This document shows, piece after piece, positions 16,823 to 26,948 of a DNA stretch of 64,000 nucleotides. Origin of the DNA: Litorimonas sp963972195. Its GTDB lineage: Bacteria > Pseudomonadota > Alphaproteobacteria > Caulobacterales > Maricaulaceae. Made by a program: the position numbers and the translations under genes. The notes under the pieces are model-generated. The model had not been told where the DNA came from. It worked only from the letters and a program-made list of their open reading frames with translations, and did not search any database. The stretch lies in contig CAXATH010000011.1 of NCBI GenBank assembly GCA_963972195.1, forward strand, positions 36,068 to 100,067, in the 5' to 3' direction. Each line of letters opens with the position of its first letter. Within the stretch, counting starts at the first letter, position 1.

Positions 16823-19733
16823 CCGTTCCAGCCTCAATAGCTTTGGATGGCAATGGACCCAAGTAGGAAGTAGGCAACCCATCCGCCTTAGTGATGACGA
16901 GGCGTTGGAACACGACGCCCGGGTCGACACGCCACAATTTTACAGTGTGCGCGCCTGCTGAAGTAACGCGTAAGGTCGTCTTCCGCGTAAACCCGTTACT
17001 GGCCACAGCTTCGTTCCAAGCAGGGCTATCGGGCTGTGCAAATATATTAAGAGGCGATATCGGCCCATCATCAATCGAAGCCGCGAAGTTCAGTCCGCCC
17101 TCGCCCCAATAATCCAAGCTCGGCGCCGTTCTGACAGAGAGATGATAGACACCCGCTTCCGGGAGAAAGACTTCATAGGCTAAGTGGGGCCCACCCTCAC
17201 CTGGCTCCGAAGCTGGCGCCGTTACCGGATACGCTGCCACCCCTGACGCGGTGGGGGAAAGGTTATCTAAAACTTTCCATCGGATCCCTCCGTTGACGGC
17301 CGACGTAAACTCATTCGCCTCAATCGCGATACTATTATTTCTCGGAATAAAGCCTGAAAAACTGACCGGGTATTTGACATTGTCCAACGGTAGAACAACG
17401 TTTTGAGTTGTCCCTTCTTCCCCTCTAATCTCTATGATGGATTGGCTCTCTCCTTCTGGAACGGAATCCCAGTTCACAGATAGAGATATCTCCGCTTCCT
17501 TTTCTAGACTACCTTCAGATTGAGAGAGGTCCACATAGTTCGAGAGGGACTTTGCCTCCCAACGGATTGGCTTCTGTCCGGTGTTAAAAAGGGTTATCAC
17601 ACGGTCTTCGCCGTAAGCCCGATCAAGTTGAGGAAGTTGAACGGTCTTTTTCTCGCCGAAATGGGCCATCTCATCTCCCTCCACAGACACACCCAAAACC
17701 CCTTGATCAGGAATCTCAAGGCGAGACAGTTTCGGGATATTATTCTGCTCAGGCTGTTGCCAATAGGTATATCCGATATGTGTTTGCGAGGCGAAATGGT
17801 TCCATTTCCCGTCCGCGATTTCAGAGTGATAATATTCGGTGAGCTCGGCATCTCGTGCAAACAGATCTTCGGTTCTATCCGCCCAGTCATTCGCACTTGC
17901 ACGTTTCTGCTCGGCATAAAGCCGGTTTTTCTCAGCGGCAACATACAGGTGGTTTAGATTAGCACTCGCTTTAATCGGCCACCACACAAGTTGATCAAAA
18001 GCATCATGGTAATCACTGTCCAATTCAGCACGTAAATTATCTGCTCCTGTCTCTAACGCGCGCCATTCGTCGCCAACTCTGCCCGCTTCATCAAAATGTA
18101 CAAGGCTGAACGTTCCGGGTTCAATCAGTTCTGGTTTTCGGCGGGAATTTAATTTGGTGTAGCCTTTTATCAAACCGCCAATTTGCTGCGCATGTTCGGA
18201 CCCAAATTGACCGCTTGCCCACTCCGTGTAATAGTCGGGTACGGTCTCAAGGGTGATGAAATCCGTGTCCCAACCCATATCCAGGAAAAAACTTATCGGG
18301 AACTCCATCGGTTTCAAATCGCCCACATTTACGATCCAAAGTTCGTCCGCCCCATATTCGCTCGCCATATGCATCTGTTCCCAGACACGTTCAATCTGCG
18401 TGGTATTTAACCATTTGTGATTGCGGGGGCCACCAACATAATCGAAGTGGTAATATATCCCATACCCGCCTTCGCGCTCGCTTCCCAAATCGGGTAAACG
18501 TCTAATATTTCCCCAGTTATCATCAGAAAATAGTAAAATCACGTCCTCAGGCACACTCATGCCTTGGTCGTAATAATCCTGAACTTCTTTATAGAGCGCC
18601 CAAACTTGGGGCGTCTCATATGCAGGTTTTTGAGTCACATCTGCGATAATTTCCCGTTGGGTTTTCACAATATCCTCTAAAAGCGTTATAGCGGTGCCTT
18701 CTGTCATGGCTTCATCGCCGTCGCCGCGCATGCCGATAGTTACAAGAACTTCGTTATTCTTCATGCGCTCCATACCGCCGCGCCAAAAGTCTTTCAGAAC
18801 CGCCTCATTTTTCGAGTAATCCCATGCGCCCTCTCCATATCTTTCCCACTCCACATGTGCACGCCCCAGGGGTTCGTGATGAGAGGTGCCGACAACAATT
18901 CCATAATTCCTCGCGAGGGCGGCATTGTCCGGATCATCATCGTAATAGGCTTTCCCCCACATAGCGGGCCAAATATAATTCCCTTTTTGCCTTAGGATCA
19001 GTTCGAAAACCTCTGCGTAAAACTCATCTCCAAAGCCGCCAAATTTTTCATGTGCCCATCCATACAGGGCCGGGTTTTCATCATTCAGAAAGATACCGCG
19101 ATATTTTACGTCGGGCCGGTCATCACGCTGTCCGGACGAAACGTATAAAACCTCTTTCTTTTGAACAGGAACGTCTGCCCACCAGTGCCAAGGTGAGACC
19201 CCCATTTTTTCGGAGAGATCATAAATACCGAAAATCGTTCCGCGCTTGTCCGAGCCCGCAATGACCAGAGCACGGGTAACACCGTCCATAGGGTTGTCGA
19301 CAACCGCATGAATGAAACCTTCCCAATTCCCTTCAATTGGTGAGACGTCAATTTTGCCTTCTTTAATCAAATCATCAATAAGATCGGATTTCCCGATTTC
19401 TCCGGCAATAATGGCGCGCTTCGGATCTGTAACAATGTCACCACTAACAGCGGCCAGATCCTCTACCAGAGAGGCCCCGGCCAGTTGAATCCCAGGATCC
19501 GCCTCCAAGTCTATTTGGACGTCTGCTTGGATCCCCTCTACAATCAGGCCAAAGCCGTTTTCAATTTCTCTAGGGCAGATTTGAGCAAGGTCTTGGCAAC
19601 CAGATCCGCTATATGAAACGGCTTTATGGGATTCGAGAGTTTTCCCTGTCTCAGGACCTGAATGCTTACATCCAGAAAAAACTATCACGGCAAAGGTGAT
19701 TAGGAGAGTCAGAGTTTTGTCAAACGATCTCAT
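16815..19733 (-). CDS. GH115 xylan alpha-1,2-glucuronidase-like lipoprotein
   Basis: 972 aa from the ATG at 19733, which opens a lipoprotein signal (hydrophobic 8-20, lipobox FSGC, Cys22); an earlier in-frame ATG at 19874 would bury that signal. The Glycosyl_hydro_115 core follows: GTIFGIYDLSEKMGVSPWHW at 166-185, YRGIFLNDENPALYGWA at 211-227 and KGNYIWPAMWGKAYYDDD at 250-267. The C-terminal 170 residues match the family's accessory beta domain (FIPRNNSIAIEANEF onward). GH115 enzymes release (4-O-methyl)glucuronic acid from glucuronoxylan. The lipoprotein anchor suggests outer-membrane or periplasmic action. A LacI-like operator lies about 190 bases upstream. Confidence 0.92.
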   Translation of the reverse strand: MRSFDKTLTLLITFAVIVFSGCKHSGPETGKTLESHKAVSYSGSGCQDLAQICPREIENGFGLIVEGIQADVQIDLEADPGIQLAGASLVEDLAAVSGDIVTDPKRAIIAGEIGKSDLIDDLIKEGKIDVSPIEGNWEGFIHAVVDNPMDGVTRALVIAGSDKRGTIFGIYDLSEKMGVSPWHWWADVPVQKKEVLYVSSGQRDDRPDVKYRGIFLNDENPALYGWAHEKFGGFGDEFYAEVFELILRQKGNYIWPAMWGKAYYDDDPDNAALARNYGIVVGTSHHEPLGRAHVEWERYGEGAWDYSKNEAVLKDFWRGGMERMKNNEVLVTIGMRGDGDEAMTEGTAITLLEDIVKTQREIIADVTQKPAYETPQVWALYKEVQDYYDQGMSVPEDVILLFSDDNWGNIRRLPDLGSEREGGYGIYYHFDYVGGPRNHKWLNTTQIERVWEQMHMASEYGADELWIVNVGDLKPMEFPISFFLDMGWDTDFITLETVPDYYTEWASGQFGSEHAQQIGGLIKGYTKLNSRRKPELIEPGTFSLVHFDEAGRVGDEWRALETGADNLRAELDSDYHDAFDQLVWWPIKASANLNHLYVAAEKNRLYAEQKRASANDWADRTEDLFARDAELTEYYHSEIADGKWNHFASQTHIGYTYWQQPEQNNIPKLSRLEIPDQGVLGVSVEGDEMAHFGEKKTVQLPQLDRAYGEDRVITLFNTGQKPIRWEAKSLSNYVDLSQSEGSLEKEAEISLSVNWDSVPEGESQSIIEIRGEEGTTQNVVLPLDNVKYPVSFSGFIPRNNSIAIEANEFTSAVNGGIRWKVLDNLSPTASGVAAYPVTAPASEPGEGGPHLAYEVFLPEAGVYHLSVRTAPSLDYWGEGGLNFAASIDDGPISPLNIFAQPDSPAWNEAVASNGFTRKTTLRVTSAGAHTVKLWRVDPGVVFQRLVITKADGLPTSYLGPLPSKAIEAGTAK

Positions 19734-20132
19734 GGAGCTGTCTCGCTTCAAAGTTATTTTTTTGTCAGGACTGCTGCACTGCCGATCCCATCTCCCCGCC
19801 TGAAAACCGCATTGGATATGCTCCAAGTTTCCCACCTGGGTCACGTTCCGAGCAGTGTTTAAGACTCCTATCAATCATATGGAGACTTTGGTTTTCGACG
19901 AACTAAGCACCACACAGAATTATGACAACGCTGTCATTTCACAGGGGTAAAAAAATGTCAAGCTTTTGGAGATTTTCAGGTAATGGCAAGAGAATTCGCT
20001 TTGCTAGAAATAAAGCTTTTCAACTTCAAAGGCGGATTGCCCTACTCCAGTAAAACATAGGCCGTAATGCACCCTCTTCATCTCAGGTCTTAGTCTGGAT
20101 GTGAATACGACGAAAAATCAGCTAATACGCTC
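19734..20132. other. Intergenic region with promoter of GH115 gene
   Basis: 399 bases between guaA (stop at 20133, minus strand) and the GH115 start. No convincing gene. It contains the operator-like inverted repeat at 19922-19937. No clear rho-independent terminator for guaA was found. Confidence 0.55.
19922..19937. promoter_or_regulatory. LacI-type operator candidate upstream of GH115
   Basis: ATGACA-ACGC-TGTCAT: 6-bp perfect arms around a central CG, with one mismatched pair inside. The core closely matches the perfect palindrome TGACAGCGCTGTCA at 31320-31333. LacI-family operators characteristically have a central CG pair. It lies about 190 bases before the GH115 start. Confidence 0.55.
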
Positions 20133-21713
20133 TTATTCCCACTCAATAGTTCCTGGGGGTTTGGATGTGACGTCATAGACGACCCGGTTCACGCCGCGCA
20201 CTTCATTGATGATCCGTGTTGCTGTTTCGCCTAAAAAGTCGTGTGAGTAAGGATAATAATCAGCTGTCATACCGTCTGTAGAGGTGACGGCCCTCAAGGC
20301 GAGCACATAATCATATGTCCGGCCATCGCCCATAACGCCCACCGTTTTCACTGGTAGGATGACGGCAAAAGCTTGCCATATATCGTTGTACAGACCGTGT
20401 TTTCTGATTTGGTCGAGATAAATCGCGTCGGCTTCGCGCAAAATGTTAAGTCGTTCTGCGGTGATCTCTCCGGGGCATCGGATCGCTAGGCCAGGCCCGG
20501 GAAACGGATGGCGTTCCACAAAATCTGCATGAAGTCCCAATTCGCGGCCCAAAGCCCGGACTTCGTCCTTGAACAACTCGCGAAGAGGTTCGACGAGCTC
20601 AAGATCCATGCGCTCCGGTAGTCCCCCGACATTGTGGTGGGACTTGATAGTCACAGACGGTCCCCCATCAAAAGAAACGCTTTCGATTACATCAGGATAG
20701 AGCGTGCCTTGCGCCAGGAACTTTGCCCCGCCAATAGATTTTGCTTCCCGTTCAAAAATATCGATAAAGGTTCCGCCGATAATTTTACGTTTTTTCTCGG
20801 GATCGCTGACACCTTCCAACAACCCTAAGAATTCGTCACCCGCATCCACATGAATAAGATTGATGTCGTAATGATCGCGAAAAAGAGATGTCACCTGTTC
20901 GCTTTCACCTTTTCGCATCATGCCGGTATCGACATAAACGCAAGTCAGTTGGTCCCCAATCGCTTCATGAATGAGAATGGCGGCGACTGAGCTGTCCACG
21001 CCTCCGGAAAGACCACAAATGACTTTTCCGTCGCCCACTTGTTTCTGAATGGCGGCAATCATCTCATCTTTAAAGGCGGACATAGTCCAGTCACCCTTGA
21101 AACCGGCAATGTTATGGGTGAAGTTTCGAAGAATCATCGCCCCATTGCGAGTATGAACGACTTCCGGATGGAATTGCAGACCGTAAAAATGGCGACTCTC
21201 ATCTGCGATGGCAGCGAAAGGCGCATTAGGAGATTTACCAATAATTTCAAATCCTTCGGGGATTTTACTTACCCGGTCTCCGTGAGACATCCAGACGCGT
21301 TCATCTCCGCCGACTTTGATAAGGCCTGCAAATAGGGGGGAGTCTTTAATAATATTCAGATCTGCCCGGCCAAACTCTTGCTCGTTTGAGGCCTCAACTG
21401 AACCGCCCAGTTGCGCGCACATGGTTTGCTGACCGTAACAAATACCAAGCACCGGAACGCCAAGCGTCCAAATGGCTTCATCGGCTCGGGGCGTCCCCAT
21501 CCCAGTTACACTGCTCGGCCCGCCGGATAAGATAATCGCCTTTGGATTAAAGGATTTCAACAGCGCCGCATCCACCCGGTTATATGGATGAACTTCGGAA
21601 TAGACGCCGCTTTCACGAACGCGCCGGGCAATCAGCTTGGTGACCTGAGACCCAAAATCGATAATCAGCAACTGCTCATGCTGTTCGGTGATGAGCTCAT
21701 GCGTATCGGTCAT
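20133..21713 (-). CDS. guaA: GMP synthase (glutamine-hydrolysing)
   Basis: 526-aa enzyme converting XMP to GMP. The start at 21713 has GGAGA upstream and overlaps the stop of the rsmB-like gene as ATGA; a longer frame would add an arginine-rich leader. The class-I amidotransferase domain has ILSGGPSSVTG, catalytic C92 in GICYGQQ, and the His/Glu pair in LQFHPEVVH. The PP-loop is CGLSGGVDSSVAA, and the C-terminal dimerisation domain ends KPPGTIEWE. It sits three genes after guaB on the same strand, so both GMP-branch steps probably share one transcript. Confidence 0.97.
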   Translation of the reverse strand: MTDTHELITEQHEQLLIIDFGSQVTKLIARRVRESGVYSEVHPYNRVDAALLKSFNPKAIILSGGPSSVTGMGTPRADEAIWTLGVPVLGICYGQQTMCAQLGGSVEASNEQEFGRADLNIIKDSPLFAGLIKVGGDERVWMSHGDRVSKIPEGFEIIGKSPNAPFAAIADESRHFYGLQFHPEVVHTRNGAMILRNFTHNIAGFKGDWTMSAFKDEMIAAIQKQVGDGKVICGLSGGVDSSVAAILIHEAIGDQLTCVYVDTGMMRKGESEQVTSLFRDHYDINLIHVDAGDEFLGLLEGVSDPEKKRKIIGGTFIDIFEREAKSIGGAKFLAQGTLYPDVIESVSFDGGPSVTIKSHHNVGGLPERMDLELVEPLRELFKDEVRALGRELGLHADFVERHPFPGPGLAIRCPGEITAERLNILREADAIYLDQIRKHGLYNDIWQAFAVILPVKTVGVMGDGRTYDYVLALRAVTSTDGMTADYYPYSHDFLGETATRIINEVRGVNRVVYDVTSKPPGTIEWE

Positions 21714-23008
21714 TTCGTTCTCTCCATCACAGCAAAGAAGAAGCCGTCGGTATTTGTGGCCGCCGGAGTTAAAGTGAGCGTGCATCCATCCGCAGACCAG
21801 GGCTTGGGCGCGTCGACGCCGAATTTTTCTTCCCAAACTTCTCCGGCTGACAACAGAGTGAAATTCTCGTTCTCTTCTAGAAAGGCGTAAACTTGGGCTT
21901 CGTTCTCTTCGGCGAGCATGGAGCATGTGACGTAAAACAGCAGTCCTCCCTCTGGTTTCACAAAGCCTTTTGCACTTTTCAGGACTGATCGCTGCTCATT
22001 ATTGCGGCGCTCTAAAGCTTCCTCGGATAATCGCCATTTGGCGTCCGGTTTACGCCGCCACGTTCCTACGCCGGTGCAAGGCGCATCAACTAAAACGCGG
22101 TCCATCTTGCCCACTAAATCTTTGAGACTTTCGGAGGGCGGTTCGCGAACCTCTATCACAGAAGCCCCTGCCCGTTGCGCGCGCTGATAGAGCGGGGAAA
22201 GCCGGCGCTTATCAATATCGAAACCAAAGACTTGCCCCTGATTTTCCATATCGGCCGCCATTGCGAGGGATTTACCTCCGCCTCCGGCGCAGTAATCTAG
22301 GACTTTCTCGCCTGGTTTTGCATCCACCAGAAGACTTACAATTTGTGAGCCTTCATCCTGAATTTCAATTTTTCCAGTTTGGTATTCCGCTTCGATTTGG
22401 ACATTAGGCAGACGGGAGCTGCCCTCAAGTGCTTCGACGCGAAGCCCGATAGGAGAAATCTCCGTTTTCTTAAGTCCCTTTGTTTTCATCGAGGAGAGAA
22501 CTTTATCCCGCTTGGCCTTAATCGTATTTACTCTCAAATCCAGCGGCGGCCGCGCCGTCAAAGCTTTTCCTTCTGCGACGGCCATTTCGTCAAAATTGGT
22601 TTCAAACATGGGCCAAAGCCATTCCGGAACGTCTGACTTTACCCAATCAGGCGCCGACTCAAGCTTAATTGAACCGTTAAGTTTGCTTTGTTCGTCGGAG
22701 CTCAAGGTCTGAGGGGCGTGTTTGTCAGCCGCAAAATCTTCCATTAGCTCTTTAACGTTATGACCGCCCATGAAAACAGCTGCCCCAAGCGCGAGGGCTC
22801 TGGGGGTTTCGTCGCCCATTCGGTACCCGATAGAGCTTTTGCAGCGAAGAGCGTCATGGACATAATTTCCAATCGCTGAACGGTCTTTTGACCCCGCAAA
22901 ACGGTGGGCTTTGCCCCAGTCACGAAGCGCCATCGTGGCGGGTGTTTTGCGGTCCAGAATATCCTCGAGGACTTCCGCCGCGGCCTGTATGCGTCCGCCG
23001 AGCCTCAT
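21710..23008 (-). CDS. RsmB/NOP-family rRNA cytosine-C5 methyltransferase
   Basis: 432-aa SAM-dependent m5C methyltransferase. Motif I is LDYCAGGGGKSLAMA; DAPCTGVGTWRRKPDAKW carries the motif IV Cys, and LLFYVTCSMLAEENE carries the motif VI catalytic Cys. The helical N-terminal part matches the RsmB group. Probably modifies 16S rRNA; the exact position is not predictable. Overlaps guaA and the MAPEG gene by four bases at each end, giving a tightly coupled unit. Confidence 0.9.
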   Translation of the reverse strand: MRLGGRIQAAAEVLEDILDRKTPATMALRDWGKAHRFAGSKDRSAIGNYVHDALRCKSSIGYRMGDETPRALALGAAVFMGGHNVKELMEDFAADKHAPQTLSSDEQSKLNGSIKLESAPDWVKSDVPEWLWPMFETNFDEMAVAEGKALTARPPLDLRVNTIKAKRDKVLSSMKTKGLKKTEISPIGLRVEALEGSSRLPNVQIEAEYQTGKIEIQDEGSQIVSLLVDAKPGEKVLDYCAGGGGKSLAMAADMENQGQVFGFDIDKRRLSPLYQRAQRAGASVIEVREPPSESLKDLVGKMDRVLVDAPCTGVGTWRRKPDAKWRLSEEALERRNNEQRSVLKSAKGFVKPEGGLLFYVTCSMLAEENEAQVYAFLEENENFTLLSAGEVWEEKFGVDAPKPWSADGCTLTLTPAATNTDGFFFAVMERTK

Positions 23009-23418
23009 AACGCCGCCAAACGAGAAAAGGCGAGCAATGTCATCACAAGAATAGAAAAAGAACTAATAAAAAAGGCTCCAAACCGATAAGGAAAGATAAC
23101 ATTCTTCGTGAGCTGTACTAAAGCGTGCAAAATACGCGCAATTACGAAAACCCAGGCGGCAATCAGAACAAGCTGAGTGACACCATTCGTAACAAAAAAG
23201 AACAGGCAAAGCGCGTAAAACAAAACAGGCACTTCAAACTGGTTTTTAAAGTTATCACCTGCATTGACAACATGGGTCGGAAACCCCGTTTTACGAATTT
23301 CCGAAATGCCTTGTTTGGCAATTCGGCTCGCCCGCGACCAAGCGAGCCAAAACAAAATGGCGACCGACAAGCTGATTTGCACCAGCATCGGCCAGAAGAT
23401 TTCATATCCCATAGTCAT
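23005..23418 (-). CDS. MAPEG-family membrane protein
   Basis: 137-aa protein with four hydrophobic segments and the MAPEG-type stretch NAGDNFKNQFEVPVLFYAL near residue 50. MAPEG proteins include microsomal glutathione transferases; bacterial members are mostly uncharacterised. The start is ambiguous between 23418 and 23412. The first overlaps the guaB stop by one base. Probably co-transcribed with guaB, the methyltransferase and guaA. Confidence 0.85.
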   Translation of the reverse strand: MTMGYEIFWPMLVQISLSVAILFWLAWSRASRIAKQGISEIRKTGFPTHVVNAGDNFKNQFEVPVLFYALCLFFFVTNGVTQLVLIAAWVFVIARILHALVQLTKNVIFPYRFGAFFISSFSILVMTLLAFSRLAAL

Positions 23419-24875
23419 TAGCTCGGCATTGAATAGTTAGGCGCTTCACGCGCGATATGAACGTCGTGAACATGGCTTTCACGCAATCCCGCATTGGAGA
23501 TTCTGACAAACTCCGCATTTTTGTGAAGGTCTTGGATAGTACGGGAGCCCGTATAGCCCATGGCAGCGCGAATGCCGCCGATGAGCTGATGAAGAATTGG
23601 GCCAACCGGGCCCTTATAAGCAATACGCCCCTCAATGCCTTCCGGCACGAGCTTCATGGAATCATTCACTTCTTTTTGGAAATACCGATCTGCGGAGCCT
23701 CTCGCCATGGCCGAAACGGACCCCATGCCGCGATAGGATTTATAAGACCGCCCTTGATAAAGGAAGACCTCGCCCGGTGTCTCTTCGGCCCCTGCCAGAA
23801 GCGAGCCGACCATGGCGCATTCCGCGCCTGCGGCGAGGGCCTTGGCCATATCCCCGGAATATTTGATGCCTCCGTCCGCAATCACGGGAATGCCTGCTTT
23901 GTGCGCGACTGAACAGGCGTCCATGATAGCCGTTAGTTGCGGCACGCCGACACCGGCAACGACTCGCGTCGTGCAAATGGAGCCCGGCCCAATACCAACT
24001 TTAATGGCATCCGCCCCGGCCTCTATCAGGGCTTTGGCAGCGGCGGCTGTTGCGATGTTTCCTGCAATGATTTGTGCGTCAGGATAATCATCTTTTAACT
24101 GTTTGACGGTTTCCAAGACCTTGGAAGAATGTCCATGGGCCGTATCAATGACTACGGCGTCAGCGCCCGCTTCGATCAGAGCAACGGCCCTGTCATAACC
24201 TGCCTGCCCTACGGTTGAGGCAGCGGCAACTCTCAGACGGCCTTTTTCATCTTTGCAAGCGTTTGGAAAGTTCTCGGCCTTGTCCATGTCTTTCACGGTA
24301 ATAAGCCCCACACAGTTATAGGCATCATCAACGACCAGAAGCCGCTCAATTCTATGGGTGTGCAAAAGCGCCCTCGCCTCGGACTCTGATGCGCCTTCTT
24401 TGACAGTCACAAGCTCCGTGGTCATTAAGTCTTTCACAGAAACAGATGGATCATCCGCAAATCGGACGTCCCGGTTTGTTACAATGCCGACAAGTTTTCC
24501 GGTGGCTTCCACAACCGGAATGCCGGAAATTTTGTGATGAGTCACCAACGCGCGCAGATCAGCCAGAGTGGCATCCGGCCCAATAGTAATTGGGTTGACC
24601 ACCATGCCGGACTCATACCGTTTGACCTTGCGAACTTCCTCGGCCTGTTCTTCAATCGATAAATTACGGTGAATGACGCCAATTCCGCCGGTTTGGGCCA
24701 TGGCAATGGCCAAAGGGGCTTCGGTGACAGTATCCATAGCGGCGCTTACCAATGGAACATTGATTGTAATGGCTTTCGTCAGACGCGTTTTTAGGTTCGC
24801 ATCAGCCGGTAAGATGTCAGAAGCCTGGGGCTGCAAAAGGACATCATCGAAGGTAAGCCCTTCTCGAATCTCCAT
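23418..24875 (-). CDS. guaB: IMP dehydrogenase
   Basis: 485-aa NAD-dependent enzyme oxidising IMP to XMP. The barrel is interrupted by two CBS domains (about residues 95-205). Active-site landmarks are GIGPGSICTTR with the catalytic Cys, IADGGIKYSGD, and the flap region YKSYRGMGSVSAM. AGGAGACTCCC precedes the ATG. It heads the guaB-MAPEG-rsmB-like-guaA unit. Full length for the family. Confidence 0.97.
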   Translation of the reverse strand: MEIREGLTFDDVLLQPQASDILPADANLKTRLTKAITINVPLVSAAMDTVTEAPLAIAMAQTGGIGVIHRNLSIEEQAEEVRKVKRYESGMVVNPITIGPDATLADLRALVTHHKISGIPVVEATGKLVGIVTNRDVRFADDPSVSVKDLMTTELVTVKEGASESEARALLHTHRIERLLVVDDAYNCVGLITVKDMDKAENFPNACKDEKGRLRVAAASTVGQAGYDRAVALIEAGADAVVIDTAHGHSSKVLETVKQLKDDYPDAQIIAGNIATAAAAKALIEAGADAIKVGIGPGSICTTRVVAGVGVPQLTAIMDACSVAHKAGIPVIADGGIKYSGDMAKALAAGAECAMVGSLLAGAEETPGEVFLYQGRSYKSYRGMGSVSAMARGSADRYFQKEVNDSMKLVPEGIEGRIAYKGPVGPILHQLIGGIRAAMGYTGSRTIQDLHKNAEFVRISNAGLRESHVHDVHIAREAPNYSMPS

Positions 24876-24961
24876 GGGAGTCTCCTATCTCTTTTGCAGG
24901 CGGGCGTTATCAGAAATCTTCCCATGCCGCAAAGAGAAAACCGTAAGGGACTGTTAATAAA

Positions 24962-25723
24962 TCAATCCGTTTTGGGGTTTTGCAAGTTAAGAGCGACCAA
25001 ATAAATTTCAGGACTGCCTTTTCTGGAAGATTCCGGCTTGAAGTGTTTCACGGTCTGAAATCTTGATTTTAGTTCTTTCAATAAACTCGATTCCGCTCCG
25101 CCTTGAAAAACCTTGGAGGCAAAATGACCGCCGGGACGCAATGTGCGCATGGCAAAATCTGCCGCCGCCTCGACGAGTGCGACCGTTTTAAGGTGATCTG
25201 TCTGCTTGTGTCCCGTCGTATTGGCCGCGAGGTCTGATAAAACCACATCCGGCGACGCCTCGAGATAGGATCTTATTTTGTCCGGCGCGTCGTCCGCCAT
25301 GAAGTCGTATTCAATCAGGTCGGCCCCTGCGACCATATCCACCGGGAGTATATCAATCCCGACAACCCGTTTCGCACCACGTTTTAAGGCAATCTGTACC
25401 CACCCGCCAGGGGCGCAGCCCAAATCTACGACCAAACTGTCATGCTTGAGAAGATTGAATTTATCGTCCAGCTCCTCGAGTTTGAAGGCTGCGCGGGACC
25501 GGTAGCCTTTAATTTGCGCTTCTCTGACAAACGGGTCGTTGATCTGTCTCTCGATCCAGAGCTTGGAGGAAATTTTTCGACCTCGCGCTGTTTTGACTTT
25601 TTTATGCATCATGCGGGTCGCATTATCATGCTCAGCCTTAGGCGTCCTGCGTCCCCGCTTTGGAGCCGTAGGCTTGCTGCCTGACATGCGGCGGGGACGA
25701 TTCTCTTTTGGGGGCTTGCTCAT
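24962..25723 (-). CDS. rlmE: 23S rRNA 2'-O-ribose U2552 methyltransferase
   Basis: 253-aa FtsJ/RrmJ-type methyltransferase with an unusually long basic N-terminal tail (about 55 residues) before the catalytic core. The core has YRSRAAFKLEELDDKF, the SAM motif VVDLGCAPGGWVQIA, DVVLSDLAANTTGH with the catalytic Asp, and FASKVFQGG with the catalytic Lys. Overlaps ppx by four bases (ATGA), so they are translationally coupled. Confidence 0.94.
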   Translation of the reverse strand: MSKPPKENRPRRMSGSKPTAPKRGRRTPKAEHDNATRMMHKKVKTARGRKISSKLWIERQINDPFVREAQIKGYRSRAAFKLEELDDKFNLLKHDSLVVDLGCAPGGWVQIALKRGAKRVVGIDILPVDMVAGADLIEYDFMADDAPDKIRSYLEASPDVVLSDLAANTTGHKQTDHLKTVALVEAAADFAMRTLRPGGHFASKVFQGGAESSLLKELKSRFQTVKHFKPESSRKGSPEIYLVALNLQNPKTD

Positions 25724-26862
25724 TCTGCGGCCTCTGCTTCATCCGTGGGAGCTACATCGTCTTGTTGCGGCAAAGTCCGGATGGTTTGCTTGCGGTTCAT
25801 CAATCCCATTAACATGCCTTCGCGCAATCCTCTATCGGCAACACGTATCATCTTGCTCGGCCACATCTCGCAAACGACATCTGTGATTGCGCAGCCGGCC
25901 ACTAGCAATTTCGCGCGGTCACGCCCGATACAGGGCTCTTTTGCCCGCTCTTCTGGACTACGGCTTGCCATGCTACGCGCGACCCGCACCGCATCGCGTG
26001 AACGGAACCAAAGTCCGTCAACTTTATCACGTCGGTAATATGGGAGCTTCAAGTGAATCCCTGCAAGAGAAGTAATAGTTCCCGACGTCCCAATTATATG
26101 CCCCTTCCCGTCTTCAAACGTGCGGGTAAAACGCGTGTCGCACCCTTTTTCCGCGATAGTCTCCCGGACTATTTGCTTCATATCTTCGTACCAGCTCTCG
26201 CGATCATCCGTTTCAGGGATACGCTCGGAAAGCGTGACAACACCAATCGGAAGTGACGCCCACGCGCTGATCGGGGGTCTATGGGTTTTCATTTCGTGAT
26301 TGGGGTCGCGGAGTTTGCGGATATCCACCCAGCTCAATTCCGTGGAACCACCCCCTATATCTACGACAAGAGCAACGTCTTTGGTTGGGTCCACCAGATT
26401 GAGACATCCCATCACCGCCAAACGCGCCTCTACACGTGCGGAAATGATTTCCAATGCGATGCCGGTCTCTTCTTTTACACGGGTGAGAAAATGCTCTCCA
26501 TTCCCAGCTCGTCGACACGCTTCTGTGGCAACGCAACGCCAGCGTTTGACATTTTTGGACTTCATTTTTCGAGCGCAAACGGACAAAGCGTCGACGGCGG
26601 CGTCCATACTTTGTTGAGAAAGCTGCCCCGAAGCCGCGAGTCCGTGGCCCAAGCGGACAACTTTAGAATAACTGTCGATTATCTGAAAGCCATGACTCAG
26701 TTCTTTTGCTATCAGAAGACGGCAATTATTCGTGCCCAAGTCTAAGGCAGCATATGTTGCGGGCTTCTCTCCGCTTCGTTTGCGGCGTCGCCCTGACCGT
26801 CTCCGTCGCTCATGGCCATTTGCCGATGAGGAGGCGGATCCGGACATATCTGGGTCCGGCAT
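25720..26862 (-). CDS. Ppx/GppA-family phosphatase
   Basis: 380-aa ASKHA-fold phosphatase acting on polyphosphate and/or pppGpp. Phosphate-binding motifs are YAALDLGTNNCRLLIA at about 37-52, VVDIGGGSTELSW at about 145-157 and IIGTSGTITSLAGI. A basic 35-residue leader precedes the domain. The short form without a C-terminal HD domain is common in alphaproteobacteria. Family known, substrate preference not resolved. Confidence 0.92.
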   Translation of the reverse strand: MPDPDMSGSASSSANGHERRRRSGRRRKRSGEKPATYAALDLGTNNCRLLIAKELSHGFQIIDSYSKVVRLGHGLAASGQLSQQSMDAAVDALSVCARKMKSKNVKRWRCVATEACRRAGNGEHFLTRVKEETGIALEIISARVEARLAVMGCLNLVDPTKDVALVVDIGGGSTELSWVDIRKLRDPNHEMKTHRPPISAWASLPIGVVTLSERIPETDDRESWYEDMKQIVRETIAEKGCDTRFTRTFEDGKGHIIGTSGTITSLAGIHLKLPYYRRDKVDGLWFRSRDAVRVARSMASRSPEERAKEPCIGRDRAKLLVAGCAITDVVCEMWPSKMIRVADRGLREGMLMGLMNRKQTIRTLPQQDDVAPTDEAEAAE

Positions 26863-26948
26863 GGTCTGCTCTCTCTTTTGACAGGGTCGCTTCTGGCGAA
26901 AACCGAGCGCCGCGCTGTCTGTTCTCTCATACGCTAACGGATTAATTG

